Below are positions 32,097-41,017 of a DNA stretch of 64,000 bases, piece by piece. Made by a program: the position numbers and the translations under genes. The DNA comes from Arthrobacter sp. StoSoilB5 (GTDB lineage: Bacteria > Actinomycetota > Actinomycetes > Actinomycetales > Micrococcaceae): assembly GCF_019977235.1 (NCBI RefSeq), contig NZ_AP024646.1:5208001-5272000 (forward strand). The letters are read 5' to 3'. The notes below the pieces were generated by a model. The model searched no databases. It was not told where the DNA came from and worked only from the letters and a program-made list of their open reading frames with translations. Within the stretch, counting starts at the first letter, position 1. Every line of letters begins with the position of its first letter.

Positions 32097-33449
32097 TGTG
32101 TGATTTCAGGACATCGTTTACACATGTGGCGGGACATCCTTGACAGTGCCTGTGGCGGGACATCGTCGACACTGCCGGCATGTCGCGGGACATAGACGAC
32201 ACATGCCCTGATGGGCTGGGCCATGTCGAAGAACAAGGTCATCGTCCTGGCCGTCCTTGAGGGCGGAATGTCCAAAACCGAAACCGCCCGCCGCTACGGC
32301 GTCAGCCGGCAATGGGTGCACGAACTCCTTCGCCGCCACGCCGAGGCCGGCGAAGCGGGCCTCTCGCCCCGGTCCAGGCGCCCCCGCCGCAGCCCACAGG
32401 CGACCAGCCCTGCCATCCGGGACCGCGTACTTGCCCTGCGGCAGCGCCTCGCCGCCGAGGGCCTTGACGCAGGCGCGGAAACCATCGCCAGCCATCTTGA
32501 ACTGGAAGGGTGCAGGCCGCCGGCCTCGAGCACCATTCATAGAATCCTGCGCCAGGCCGGAACCGTCACCCCGGAACCCCACAAGCGCCCCCGCTCCTCG
32601 CTGCGGCGCTTCGAAGCGCACCAGCCCAACGAGACCTGGCAATCCGACTTCACCCACTGGGCCCTGGCCGACGGAACCGACACCGAGATCCTGAACTTCC
32701 TCGATGACCACTCCCGCTACCTGCTGCACTGCACCGCCCACCGCCGGGTTACCGGCCCCATCGTGGTCAACGCGTTCCTCGACGCAGGCAGCGAACACGG
32801 GCTCCCGGCCTCAACCCTGACCGATAACGGCATGGTCTACACCACCCGCCTGGCTGGCGGGAAGGGCGGCCGGAACGCCTTCGAAACCCTCATAGCTTCG
32901 CTCGGCATCACGCAGAAGAACGGCCACCCAGGCCATCCCCAAACCCAAGGCAAAATCGAGCGATTCCACCAGACCCTGAAAAAATGGCTTGCCGGGCAGC
33001 CTCGCGCCCACACCCTCGACGGCCTGAACGACCAGCTCGCGAAGTTCAGGCAGATCTACAACCACGAACGCCCGCACCGTGCCCTGAACCGGCGCACACC
33101 GGCCACCGCCTACAACGCCGCCCCCAAAGCCGCCCCGAAGCTCGCCATCCAAGGCGACCACTGGCGGACCCGCACCGACCGAGTCGATGCCGATGGGAAA
33201 GTCTCACTCCGCTACGCCGGACGCCTCCGCCACCTGGGCATCGGTCGACTCCACAAGCACAAACGAGTGATCCTGCTCGGCCACGAAGAACACGTCCTGA
33301 CCATCGAACACGGAACCGGTGAAGTCCTCGCGGAGTTCACAATCAACCCAGACCGCGGCTACCAGAAAAAACAAAACACCCCCGGTCCGAAGACCGGGGG
33401 TGTCAATGATGTCCCGACACATCCGTAAAGGATGTCCCGCTACATCACA
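32097..33449 (+). mobile_element. IS481-family insertion sequence, complete (1353 bp)
   Basis: The element runs from TGTGTGATTTC to TACATCACA with imperfect terminal inverted repeats: 38 of the outer 50 bases match between 32097-32146 and the reverse complement of 33400-33449. GCGGGACATC-type blocks recur inside the left end at about 32109, 32129, 32155 and 32185, probably transposase-binding repeats. One intact transposase fills the element, and flanking 16-bp direct repeats show a clean insertion. It sits at the 3' end of a tRNA-Leu gene. Confidence 0.9.
32223..33428 (+). CDS. IS481-family transposase
   Basis: The 401-residue protein has an N-terminal helix-turn-helix (MSKTETARRYGVSRQWVHELL), a second HTH, and an rve integrase core. 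Catalytic residues are Asp142 (WQSDFT), Asp201 (LTDNG) and Glu246 (GKIERFHQT). The frame is intact, so the element may still be active. The start could also be the ATG at 32211; MSKNK at 32223 begins closer to the family pattern. The C-terminal codons run through a 12-bp hairpin (33376-33403) that could stop transcripts leaving the element. Confidence 0.9.
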   Translation: MSKNKVIVLAVLEGGMSKTETARRYGVSRQWVHELLRRHAEAGEAGLSPRSRRPRRSPQATSPAIRDRVLALRQRLAAEGLDAGAETIASHLELEGCRPPASSTIHRILRQAGTVTPEPHKRPRSSLRRFEAHQPNETWQSDFTHWALADGTDTEILNFLDDHSRYLLHCTAHRRVTGPIVVNAFLDAGSEHGLPASTLTDNGMVYTTRLAGGKGGRNAFETLIASLGITQKNGHPGHPQTQGKIERFHQTLKKWLAGQPRAHTLDGLNDQLAKFRQIYNHERPHRALNRRTPATAYNAAPKAAPKLAIQGDHWRTRTDRVDADGKVSLRYAGRLRHLGIGRLHKHKRVILLGHEEHVLTIEHGTGEVLAEFTINPDRGYQKKQNTPGPKTGGVNDVPTHP

Positions 33450-33465
33450 CCTGTGCGCGGAGGGG
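33450..33465. repeat. Right 16-bp direct repeat flanking the IS
   Basis: Identical to 32081-32096. It overlaps the last 12 bases of the tRNA-Leu gene, so the tRNA kept an intact 3' end after insertion. Confidence 0.85.
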
Positions 33466-33536
33466 GACTTGAACCCCCACCCCCTTTCGAGGACTAGCAC
33501 CTCAAGCTAGCGCGTCTGCCATTCCGCCACCCGCGC
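33454..33536 (-). tRNA. tRNA-Leu (anticodon GAG)
   Basis: The minus strand gives an 83-nt class II tRNA: acceptor GCGCGGG/TCCGCGC with a G-T last pair, discriminator A, D-arm with TGGCGGAATGGCAGACGC, anticodon stem TAGC/GCTA around TTGAGGT (anticodon GAG, read from loop positions 3-5), a long variable arm, and GGGGGTTCAAGTCCCCC as T-arm. CCA is not encoded. It reads CTC/CTT codons. Confidence 0.93.
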
Positions 33537-33670
33537 AGGGTGATCGGAGAAAGAGTGTTTCGTTTTTCTCCGTAACAGCGACAAAGACACTAACACGAGG
33601 ATGCCCATTCCGTGGATTCCTGCGTCCCAATCCCCCGGATCAAAGGAGAAACTCGGGCTAGGGTGGGGCC

Positions 33671-34330
33671 ATGAACAACGTCAGAGTCAGACGCAGCCGT
33701 TTGCGTTTCGTTGTCATGGTGGCAGCCGGCGCCGCAGCCTTCGTGGCCACGGGCATCGCAGGCAGCTGGGTCGATGCAACGGCCGTCGGCTGGGCCACGG
33801 CCGCACTGATCTATGTTGGATGGGTGTGGCTGGTGATAGCGCGGATGGATCCAGCCGAGACCCAGCAACACGCGACGTCCGAGGACCCGTCCCGTGGGGT
33901 CACTGACGTGCTGATCCTCGTCGCAAACCTGGCCAGCATCGCCGCCGCTGCCGCGGTGATCGTCAACTCGCACACTGAAGGAGCGGACACGCGCTTCTAC
34001 TCGGCCGCGCTCTCCCTGGCGTGCGTAGCCCTGTCCTGGATGCTGGTCCAAACGCTCTTCACCCTGCGCTATGCCGAGCTCTACTACAGCCCTGAAGCCG
34101 ATGCCGGTGGTGAAGTGGGCGGCATCAGTTTTAACCAGGATCGCCCACCGCAGTACACGGACTTCGCCTACCTCGCCACCAGCCTGGGCATGACGTACCA
34201 GGTCTCAGACACCAATCTGGGCAACCACAAGATCCGGCTTGAGGCCCTAAAGCACAGCCTTCTTTCGTACCTGTTCGGCACAGTCATCCTGGCCGTCACC
34301 ATCAACCTCGTTATTGGCTTGGCCCAGTAG
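33671..34330 (+). CDS. DUF1345 family integral membrane protein
   Basis: The 219-residue protein has five to six hydrophobic helices and the DUF1345 ending: LFTLRYAELYY, then QDRPPQYTDFAYLATSLGMTYQVSDT and a final helix. The motif YTDFAYLATSLGMTYQVSD is diagnostic. Function is unknown. It starts 134 bp after the tRNA, reading away from it. Confidence 0.85.
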   Translation: MNNVRVRRSRLRFVVMVAAGAAAFVATGIAGSWVDATAVGWATAALIYVGWVWLVIARMDPAETQQHATSEDPSRGVTDVLILVANLASIAAAAAVIVNSHTEGADTRFYSAALSLACVALSWMLVQTLFTLRYAELYYSPEADAGGEVGGISFNQDRPPQYTDFAYLATSLGMTYQVSDTNLGNHKIRLEALKHSLLSYLFGTVILAVTINLVIGLAQ

Positions 34331-34390
34331 CCCACACCGCCGCCCAAGAAGCCCAGTTCCCGGTGGCGTGCCAGGCGTAGGCTACTTGCC

Positions 34391-34813
34391 ATGAAGCCCC
34401 GGCTGATTTGGGTTGCCGCGATCATTCTGGTGGCCGCGATCGGCGGCGTGGTGTGGTTCGCAGTGGACAAGTCGCGCGTGTGCCCTGCCATTGGGAGCGC
34501 CACACCGATCGAGCTGAAGATAGTCTCCGCGCCAAGCCGCGTCCAGGCGTGTTTCGGAGAAAACTGCACGCCCCGGCCCCTCCAGCAGCAGACGGATGGC
34601 CGCTGGCTCGTTCCTCAGGAGCCTCCATACCTCGCTGCCGAGCAGACAACCTCCCCGCCCAGCGTGCTGGCCAAGGTTCGCGTTGTGGTCAAGGAGTCAG
34701 GCAAACGCCAGCGGGACGCCGTCTTCGACATCCCTGCGATTCCGGGTGTTCCGAACACTACTGGCGCAGAATGCCCCGGACCCATCCAGTACCTCCCCGT
34801 TGAGGTGCCTTAA
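34391..34813 (+). CDS. Membrane-anchored hypothetical protein
   Basis: The 140-residue protein has an N-terminal helix (5-24) followed by a probable extracellular domain with three cysteines in a CPAIGS / VQACFGENC region. No family recognised. It is 60 nt after the DUF1345 gene and may be co-transcribed; a strong terminator follows. Confidence 0.6.
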   Translation: MKPRLIWVAAIILVAAIGGVVWFAVDKSRVCPAIGSATPIELKIVSAPSRVQACFGENCTPRPLQQQTDGRWLVPQEPPYLAAEQTTSPPSVLAKVRVVVKESGKRQRDAVFDIPAIPGVPNTTGAECPGPIQYLPVEVP

Positions 34814-34822
34814 TCACGAAAA

Positions 34823-34859
34823 GGGGCAGCCGCCGTCGAACGCTGACGGCGGCTGCCCC
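34823..34859. terminator. Strong terminator between convergent genes
   Basis: GGGGCAGCCGCCGTC and GACGGCGGCTGCCCC form a perfect 15-bp stem with a 7-nt loop, flanked by AAAA on the left (T-tract for the minus strand). It serves the hypothetical gene and the amino-acid permease. Confidence 0.85.
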
Positions 34860-34874
34860 GAACGAAAAGGACGC

Positions 34875-36290
34875 TTACGACGCCGGACCGGAACCCAACG
34901 TCACAGGCTCGGCATCCGTGTCACCCACCGGAGCGGACGGGGTGCCGCGCTTGCGATACCGGAACACACCGATGGCGACGACAACCGCAGCCAGGGCCAG
35001 CGAGAGGAAAAGCGATTCGCGCGTGGATTCAAGTATCACCATGCCGATGATGAGCGCGACGATGCTTCCAATCGCGATCCACGTGAGGTACGGGAAGAAC
35101 CACATCTTGAGGTCGAGGTCCTTGGCGGCGGTGCCCATTCGGCGGCGGAGGATGAGCTGTGAGCTGGCGATGACCAGCCACACGAACAAAGCGATGGCGC
35201 CAGAGGTGTTGACGAGGAACAGGAACACGGTGTCCGGTGCCACGTAGTTCAGGCCAACGGTGATGAACCCGACCACGGTGGAAGCAAGAACCGCTGCGGC
35301 GGGAACGCCACGCTTGGAGATCTTGGTCCAGGATTTGGGGGCGTCGCCGCGCTGCGAGAGCGAGAACAACATGCGGCTGGCGGTGTAAAGACCGGAGTTC
35401 AGGCATGACAGCACCGAGGTGAGGACCACGATGTCCATGATGGTGCCGGCGCCCGGGATTCCGTAGAGCTCGATCACGGCGACGTACGGGCTCTTGGCAA
35501 CTGAAGCGCTGTTCCACGGCAGGAGCGTGACCACAATGGCAATGGAGCCGATGTAGAAGATCAAGATGCGCCAAACAGTGGACTTCACGGCCTTCTTGAC
35601 GGCGTCCACGGGGTTTTCGGACTCGCCCGCGGCGATGGTGGCAATCTCTGCCCCAAAGAACGAGAAGACCACCACGAGGATGCCAGCCAGGACCGCGCCC
35701 GGACCGTTGGGCATGAAGCCACCCTGATCCAGGAGGTTGGCGACGCCAGGCGCGGAAACGCCTGGGATCAAGCCAAGGATCGCGGCAATGCCGGCGAGCA
35801 GGAAGATGACGATCGCAGCGACCTTAATGGACGCGAACCAGAATTCGAACTCACCGTAGGACTTCACAGAGCCTAGGTTCGTCAATGTCAGGAGCACCAT
35901 GAGCACCAGCGCCCAAACCCACTGATCGACGCCCGGAACCCAGCGGTGCATGATGGCAGCGCCTGCTGTGGCTTCGATGCCGAGGACGATGATCCAGAAC
36001 CAGGCATACAGCCAGCCGATGCTGAAGCCTGCCCACCGGCCAAGGGCCTTGTCTGCATACGTGGAGAAGGAGCCCGTCTCCGGGTTGGCCGCAGCCATCT
36101 CGCCAAGCATCCTCATGACGAGGATAACCACCAGTCCAGCGGCCAAGTAGGCGACGAGGATGCCCGGGCCAGCCTGTTGGATAGCGGCGCCGGAGCCCAC
36201 AAACAGCCCAGCACCAATCACGCCGGCGATAGCGATCATGGAGAGGTGTCGTGGCTTCAGGGACTTTGAAAGTTGTTGGTCAGCGTGCAT
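34875..36290 (-). CDS. Amino-acid permease (APC superfamily, AAT type)
   Basis: The 471-residue protein has twelve helices and the AAT start LKPRHLSMIAIAGVIGAGLFVGSGAAIQQAGPG, with the unwound helix-1 GVIGAGLF motif, and GEMAAANPETGSFSTYA. This subfamily includes GABA, aromatic amino acid and proline/serine symporters. It is probably controlled through the palindrome at 36456-36481. A dedicated substrate cannot be assigned. Confidence 0.87.
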   Translation of the reverse strand: MHADQQLSKSLKPRHLSMIAIAGVIGAGLFVGSGAAIQQAGPGILVAYLAAGLVVILVMRMLGEMAAANPETGSFSTYADKALGRWAGFSIGWLYAWFWIIVLGIEATAGAAIMHRWVPGVDQWVWALVLMVLLTLTNLGSVKSYGEFEFWFASIKVAAIVIFLLAGIAAILGLIPGVSAPGVANLLDQGGFMPNGPGAVLAGILVVVFSFFGAEIATIAAGESENPVDAVKKAVKSTVWRILIFYIGSIAIVVTLLPWNSASVAKSPYVAVIELYGIPGAGTIMDIVVLTSVLSCLNSGLYTASRMLFSLSQRGDAPKSWTKISKRGVPAAAVLASTVVGFITVGLNYVAPDTVFLFLVNTSGAIALFVWLVIASSQLILRRRMGTAAKDLDLKMWFFPYLTWIAIGSIVALIIGMVILESTRESLFLSLALAAVVVAIGVFRYRKRGTPSAPVGDTDAEPVTLGSGPAS

Positions 36291-36455
36291 GGGTCGGCGC
36301 CGTCCTTAGTGTCTTTGGAGAGGGCCCGGGTTGATGTGCAGCGGGCCACATGGCTTTCCCACACTAGCCATCCGCGCAGGGCAAAATCTTGTGCGGAAGT
36401 ACATTTTGCCGTGCTCAAAAAAGGAAGCATGCACAAAAAGTATGATTATAAGCAT

Positions 36456-36481
36456 CCAAAGTTTCCTATAGAAAACTTTGG
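36456..36481. promoter_or_regulatory. 26-bp palindrome in the permease promoter
   Basis: CCAAAGTTT-C-CTATAG-A-AAACTTTGG is symmetrical except for one base pair. On the minus strand it lies directly upstream of a TATAAT -10 (36450-36445), so it overlaps the -35 region of the amino-acid permease promoter. The surrounding 100 bp are unusually AT-rich. No regulator gene is adjacent. Confidence 0.65.
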
Positions 36482-36531
36482 AAACGCCCCTGAAATGACT
36501 CTTTGAGGCCTTGTCGGCGTGCCTCGGAAAA

Positions 36532-37839
36532 TCAGGCGTCGGTTCGGTAGAACAGCTCCGCCACAGAAGCCAAACGGAGCGGGTCCTCGACACCACACAA
36601 CTCCCGTGCCGAATGCATGGACAGCAGGGGGATGCCGACATCGACTGTCCTTATCCCCAGCCGCGTCGCGGTCAGTGGACCGATGGTGGAACCGCACGGA
36701 AGGTCATTGTTGGAGACATATTCCTGGTACGGCACATTTACTTCCCCGCACAGCCGCGCCCACAGCGCAGCTCCCGTCGCGTCGGTGGCGTAGCGCTGGT
36801 TGGCGTTGATCTTCAATAGCGGCCCACCGTTGAGTACGGGACGATTTACGGGATCATGCCTCTCGGCGTAGTTCGGGTGGACGGCGTGGCCGGCATCCGC
36901 AGAAACACAGAACGACGCCGCCAGGGACTGCCGCCGTTGGCTCACCGAGGCGCCAAGACCATCGGAGATACGAGTCAGAACGTCCTCAAGGATGGGCCCG
37001 CAAGCACCGGAGCGCGAGTTGGAACCGATCTCTTCATGGTCGAAGGCGGCGAGGACAGCGATGGGGCCATCTTTCGGCCCTGCTTTCGCATGCTCGATCA
37101 ACGCCATCAGGCCAGCGTGCGTGGAGGAAAGGTTGTCCAAGCGGCCGGAGGCGAAGAACTCACCCTTGGCGCCGAAAACCGCAGGTGCCTGCGTGTCCGC
37201 CACCACGACGTCGTAACCCCCGATGTCTGCAGGATCAACGGTGATGCCCTCGAGTCGCTCGGCAAGCAGGCCCAAAAGGTCGTCGTTGGCGGGATCACCG
37301 AGCCCGAAAACAGGATTCATGTGCTGCTGCTTGGACAGGAGGAGGCCGTTGTCATTGACCCCGCGATCCAAGTGGATGGCCAATTGCGGGAAGCGCAGGA
37401 GCGGGCCTGTGGCTGTCAGGTGCTGGGTTCCGTCGCGTAACACCAAGCGCCCCGCCAGTTGCAGCTCGCGGTCCAACCAGGAGTTGAGGAGCGGCCCGCC
37501 GTACACCTCGACGCCGGCCTGCAGCCACCCGAACCTGCCTGTGGTGGGCTTTGGCTTCAGTTTGAAAGAAGGGGAGTCCGTGTGGGCACCCAGGATGTTG
37601 AAGCCCGTGGTTGGTCCGGCACTTTCGGGAATGACCCACGCGATCAGGGCGCCATCGCGGATGACATAGAACTTACCCGCGCCACCTTCCCACGGCTGCA
37701 GTTCATCCAGTGCGGTGAAGCCGGCGCCATCAAGCCGCCTGCCAGCCTCGTGCACTGCATGGAAGCTGGACGGCGAAGCCGAAACGTACGCGCCGAGGTC
37801 CTGGATGTGGTCAACTGCTGCGGGGGCATTCGAAGGCAT
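36532..37839 (-). CDS. apeB: M18-family aminopeptidase
   Basis: The 435-residue protein has zinc ligands of M18 peptidases in LGAHTDSPSF, DHEEIGSNSRSGA and near the C-terminal SMHSARELCG, plus GRLDNLSS. It starts HIQDLGAYVSASPSSFHAV, the standard M18 opening. It is a large cytosolic dodecameric enzyme removing N-terminal residues, often acidic ones. Located upstream of the permease on the same strand, but 241 bp apart. Confidence 0.9.
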   Translation of the reverse strand: MPSNAPAAVDHIQDLGAYVSASPSSFHAVHEAGRRLDGAGFTALDELQPWEGGAGKFYVIRDGALIAWVIPESAGPTTGFNILGAHTDSPSFKLKPKPTTGRFGWLQAGVEVYGGPLLNSWLDRELQLAGRLVLRDGTQHLTATGPLLRFPQLAIHLDRGVNDNGLLLSKQQHMNPVFGLGDPANDDLLGLLAERLEGITVDPADIGGYDVVVADTQAPAVFGAKGEFFASGRLDNLSSTHAGLMALIEHAKAGPKDGPIAVLAAFDHEEIGSNSRSGACGPILEDVLTRISDGLGASVSQRRQSLAASFCVSADAGHAVHPNYAERHDPVNRPVLNGGPLLKINANQRYATDATGAALWARLCGEVNVPYQEYVSNNDLPCGSTIGPLTATRLGIRTVDVGIPLLSMHSARELCGVEDPLRLASVAELFYRTDA

Positions 37840-37876
37840 GCCCCCGAGTCTAGCTGCGCTCTTCGATCGCTTTGTG

Positions 37877-38797
37877 TCAGACGGTGACGTTCAGCGCGGC
37901 TGTGTAGCCTCCCTGGACCGAGCCAGACATCGTGGCCAGCTGATATATGCCTCCATCGTCACCAAAGACGTTGTCCCCTGCCAGGGTGCTTTTCGCGAAG
38001 TTGCGGGCACTCGACTCATATCCCGACGAGCCGTAGACGTCCTTGCACGCGGCCTCAGCCAGGGCGATCTGGGAAACTGCCAACACCTGGCCAGCGGCAG
38101 AAGTGTTGCTCATGGATTCAAATACCTCAAAGTGAATATGAGGCCATCGACCGCTGTAAGCACCGGGGTAAATGGTGCTGAACGAGACTTGGCCGTTGCT
38201 GTCGGCCTCCTGGACGCCGCGCAAATAGTTCTCGTTCTTCAGCCCCGAGTCGTATAGGGAATACTTTCCGTTCTGATCGCAGTGCCAGGCATAGACCGCC
38301 GCGCCTGCCAGCGGCGAGCAACCGTTGGCGTTGTCCAGGAGAGTGAGGGTGAAAGTCAGCGGGACGCCTGTCGCCTTTGTTGTGGAGCTTCCGAAACTGG
38401 ACGTGATGTCCTTTCGAACCACTCCTGATGCCTCGAGCACATTCGGTCCATTGGAACCGTCGCCGGGATAGGGGCCTAGCGTTTCCTCCGGGATCTCGAC
38501 TCCGCATTCGGCGAGTGCGCGCGTCACGGTACTTGTGGGGGAAGGCGCTCCGGCCGCCGTCGTACTTTCCGTTGCGGTGGCCGTGGCACTGGAAGACGAC
38601 GACGCCGGGGCAGGGCCGCCTCCCGCACCCGGCATACAGGCAGCCAGTGCTGCTGCCGTCCCGGCACCGAACAGGACGCCCAACGTGCGTCGGCGGTTCA
38701 GGAGCGTGGAGAGGTCGAATTCGAGGCCGCGATCGTGGTTTGGGTGCGGCTGTTCTGAACCAACAGGTGTCGGCCGGTGCTGTTGAGGGGAAGTCAT
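37877..38797 (-). CDS. Exported intradiol ring-cleavage dioxygenase-like lipoprotein
   Basis: The 306-residue protein has a Tat-like signal (RRRTLGVLFGAGTAAALAAC, twin arginine followed by lipobox Cys), a Ser/Thr/Ala-rich stalk, and an intradiol dioxygenase beta-sandwich. Fe(III) ligands are candidates in AVYAWHCD (Tyr), NYLRGV (Tyr) and RWPHIHFEV (two His). Tat export agrees with a folded iron enzyme. Intradiol enzymes cleave catechols; extracellular forms with unknown substrates are common in actinobacteria. Confidence 0.78.
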   Translation of the reverse strand: MTSPQQHRPTPVGSEQPHPNHDRGLEFDLSTLLNRRRTLGVLFGAGTAAALAACMPGAGGGPAPASSSSSATATATESTTAAGAPSPTSTVTRALAECGVEIPEETLGPYPGDGSNGPNVLEASGVVRKDITSSFGSSTTKATGVPLTFTLTLLDNANGCSPLAGAAVYAWHCDQNGKYSLYDSGLKNENYLRGVQEADSNGQVSFSTIYPGAYSGRWPHIHFEVFESMSNTSAAGQVLAVSQIALAEAACKDVYGSSGYESSARNFAKSTLAGDNVFGDDGGIYQLATMSGSVQGGYTAALNVTV

Positions 38798-38889
38798 GCA
38801 TCCATCAAACGCGCGCCCACTGTGCCTTGTACATGCTGAATCTGTGGCGCGCCTATGAAAGTGTGGCTCCTCGGTCCATAGCCTCAAGT

Positions 38890-38913
38890 GTGCAATATAA
38901 ACATTTTCATATG
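38890..38913 (+). promoter_or_regulatory. Shared 24-bp motif, copy 1 (before the 38981 gene)
   Basis: The sequence fits GTGCAA-Y-ATA-N2-CATT-N2-CA-N-ATG and matches the minus-strand sequence at 43515-43492 at 19 of 24 bases. It ends 67 bp before the unknown gene, in an AT-rich spot between it and the divergent dioxygenase gene. Confidence 0.6.
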
Positions 38914-38980
38914 CTTGTAATGCTCGTCACGTTGTGCCACCATTGCTCCCAGTAAGCACACCCCAGGAAGGCATTGCCCC

Positions 38981-39427
38981 ATGAACATTGAACTGAAAGC
39001 CGTCCGAAAGCTGCGCATCCACTGGCCCATCCCGCTTGAGACCATGACCCAGCTGGCCAGCGGCGACCTGGACGCCTTGGAGTCCGACGCAGGCATCGCA
39101 TCGCTACTCCAAGCACTTACCGCAACCCCGGAACTGGGCGGCTTCGGAAACTACCACCACGTCTTCGAGTCCTCAGCAGGGTTCGAGGGCTTCACCGTCG
39201 CCGAAGGCGCCAACCCGACACTAGGCAGCGTGGGGCAGAGAACCATCTCGCCAACATTCGTCTTCACCACATACTTCGATGATTCGCTCTCCGACCAGGC
39301 GGTTCACCAGCTGGTCCAGCAGATCGTGGATATCCACCCGTGGGAAGTGCCCGTCATTGAAGTCTCCGGACCACTGAGTGTCTCCAGCAGCGCCCACGCT
39401 CCTGCAGTGGAAAGCCGGGTTGCTTGA
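38981..39427 (+). CDS. Uncharacterised protein with a NIF3/CutA-like C-terminal segment
   Basis: The 148-residue protein has no signal peptide. A late segment IVDIHPWEVPVIEVSGPLSV resembles the HPYEEP-type ends of NIF3 and CutA-like ferredoxin-fold proteins, but the similarity is short. Its stop overlaps the cyclase start by one base (TGATG), so the two are translated together. Context suggests a role in the same catabolic path as the cyclase and permease. Confidence 0.6.
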   Translation: MNIELKAVRKLRIHWPIPLETMTQLASGDLDALESDAGIASLLQALTATPELGGFGNYHHVFESSAGFEGFTVAEGANPTLGSVGQRTISPTFVFTTYFDDSLSDQAVHQLVQQIVDIHPWEVPVIEVSGPLSVSSSAHAPAVESRVA

Positions 39428-40165
39428 TGAATTCGCAGTTATGGCAACAGCTCGCGCCCCTGCTCAAAGGCAGGACGTACACCGATCTCACGCATGCGTT
39501 CCACCCGGGTCAACCGCGCTTCGCGGCCTTTCCGGATGAGTCCCGTGAAGCCCTCTTCGACATGGAAAAGGGGGACGGCTTTACTGCCCACAGGTACTCG
39601 ATAGTCGGGCAATGGGGGACCCATGTGGATCCGCCGTCGCATTTTGTCCGGGGTGGCCGAACGCTCGACCAGATACCCGTGGAAGAAATGCTCTTGCCCT
39701 TGGTTGTTCTGAATATCAGTGACCGTGTACGCCTCGATGAAGACGCCACCCCCACTCGCCGACATTCTCGCGTGGGAGGAGCGGAACGGCTTCATCCCGG
39801 AAGGTTCATTCGTGGCGCTCCGCACTGGCTGGAGCCACCGTTGGCCCGATGCCCAAGCAATGGCAAACAGGGACAAAGCCGGCGTCAGCCACACCCCCGG
39901 CTGGTCGCAGGAAGTTCTGGAGTATCTGATCGAGAACCGAGCCGTGGCTGCCGTGGGCCACGAACAAACGGACACTGATCCCGGCGTCGCCACTTCCCAA
40001 CAGGACTTCAGCCTGGAAACTTATGTCCTGGCCCACGACAAATGGCAGATTGAACTTCTTGCCAACCTGGACAACGTGCCCGAGGCAGGCGGCGTCCTGG
40101 TGGCTACATGGGCCAAGCCCTTGGAAGGCAGCGGTTTTCCGGCCAGGGTTTTCGCCATCCACTAG
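39427..40165 (+). pseudogene. Cyclase-family (kynurenine formamidase/isatin hydrolase-like) gene with a +1 frameshift
   Basis: The first frame (39427 to about 39753) encodes the family's metal site QWGTHVDPPSHFVRGG and PLVVLNISDRV. Homology continues in the next frame (ADILAWEERNGFIPEGSFVALRTGWS, then GHEQTDTDPG) to 40165. Removing one C from the CCCCC run at 39749-39753 restores a continuous ~246-residue protein (DEDATP-LADILAWEE). So it is disrupted by one base, either by a real mutation, a slippage-prone site or a sequencing error. The family hydrolyses cyclic amides or formamides using two metal ions. Confidence 0.75.
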
Positions 40166-40232
40166 GACCCCCCATCCGGGCCCGCCGTCAGGGCGGGTCC
40201 CGGGGCCTTCGGCCAATAGCTAGAATCAATCC

Positions 40233-40997
40233 ATGTCAAAGACCTCAAGCATGGGCCGCGGCATGATGGCCATCCTTGCGGTCGGGGCCCGTCACGCGCA
40301 AGGATACGACGGCGGGACGGTCGCCGACGTCGCGGCCGACATGGACAAGGACCGCAGCCAAGTCTCGCGAAGCCTCAAGGGCGCCTTGCAGGAGGGTTTC
40401 CTGGCCCGCAGGGATCACAGGAAATACAGCCTGGGTTGGACCATCCTGACGGACGCGCAGCTGGTCACTGAACAACGGCTGAAGACTGACGGTCTAACCG
40501 CCCTGGAGGGCCTTGCATCCGAAACCAATGAAGCATGCTTTCTTGGCGTGCTCAGCGGAAACAGTACTGTCACCATTGGCGAACAAGTGCCTGCCAGTGC
40601 CAACCTTGTTGGATCGTGGCTCGGACGTCCTTATCCCGCATATTGCAGCGACGCCGGCCAAGCACTTCTGTGGGATGCCCCGGACGGAGAAATCCGCAGG
40701 ATCTTCGAGTCTGTTGAGTTCGTGAAACACGGACCCAATACGCCATCCTCCGTGGAGGATTTCCTGGCGCGGCTCAATGATGCCCGCGCACGGGGATACT
40801 CGATCGTGGATGAAGAAGCCGAGCCGGGACTTTACTCACTGGCCGCCCCCATACGCGACTTCAAGGGGGAGGTTGCCGCAGCCCTTCAGGTTGTTGGACC
40901 CAAATCACGGATCGAGCCCCACCGCGAAACATACGCAACTGCGCTCCACTCCTGGCAGGCATGGCTTGAGTCCATGGTGGGTGGACGGCTTTCATAA
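40233..40997 (+). CDS. IclR-family-type regulator of the cyclase cluster
   Basis: The 254-residue protein has an N-terminal winged helix (GGTVADVAADMDKDRSQVSRSLKGALQEGFLAR) and an IclR-like effector domain (RPYPAYCSDAGQALLWDAP). It lies 67 nt downstream of the cyclase on the same strand and is convergent with a second IclR-type gene 20 nt away. The 24-bp motif upstream of the cyclase operon and of the permease is the candidate operator. Confidence 0.8.
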   Translation: MSKTSSMGRGMMAILAVGARHAQGYDGGTVADVAADMDKDRSQVSRSLKGALQEGFLARRDHRKYSLGWTILTDAQLVTEQRLKTDGLTALEGLASETNEACFLGVLSGNSTVTIGEQVPASANLVGSWLGRPYPAYCSDAGQALLWDAPDGEIRRIFESVEFVKHGPNTPSSVEDFLARLNDARARGYSIVDEEAEPGLYSLAAPIRDFKGEVAAALQVVGPKSRIEPHRETYATALHSWQAWLESMVGGRLS

Positions 40998-41017
40998 CCC
41001 CTGAATAGGCCCTGAAC

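Noticed and set aside
32081..33465. Integrase-type genomic island at tRNA-Leu
   Set aside because: The direct repeats enclose only a single IS481-type element with its own inverted ends and no integrase.
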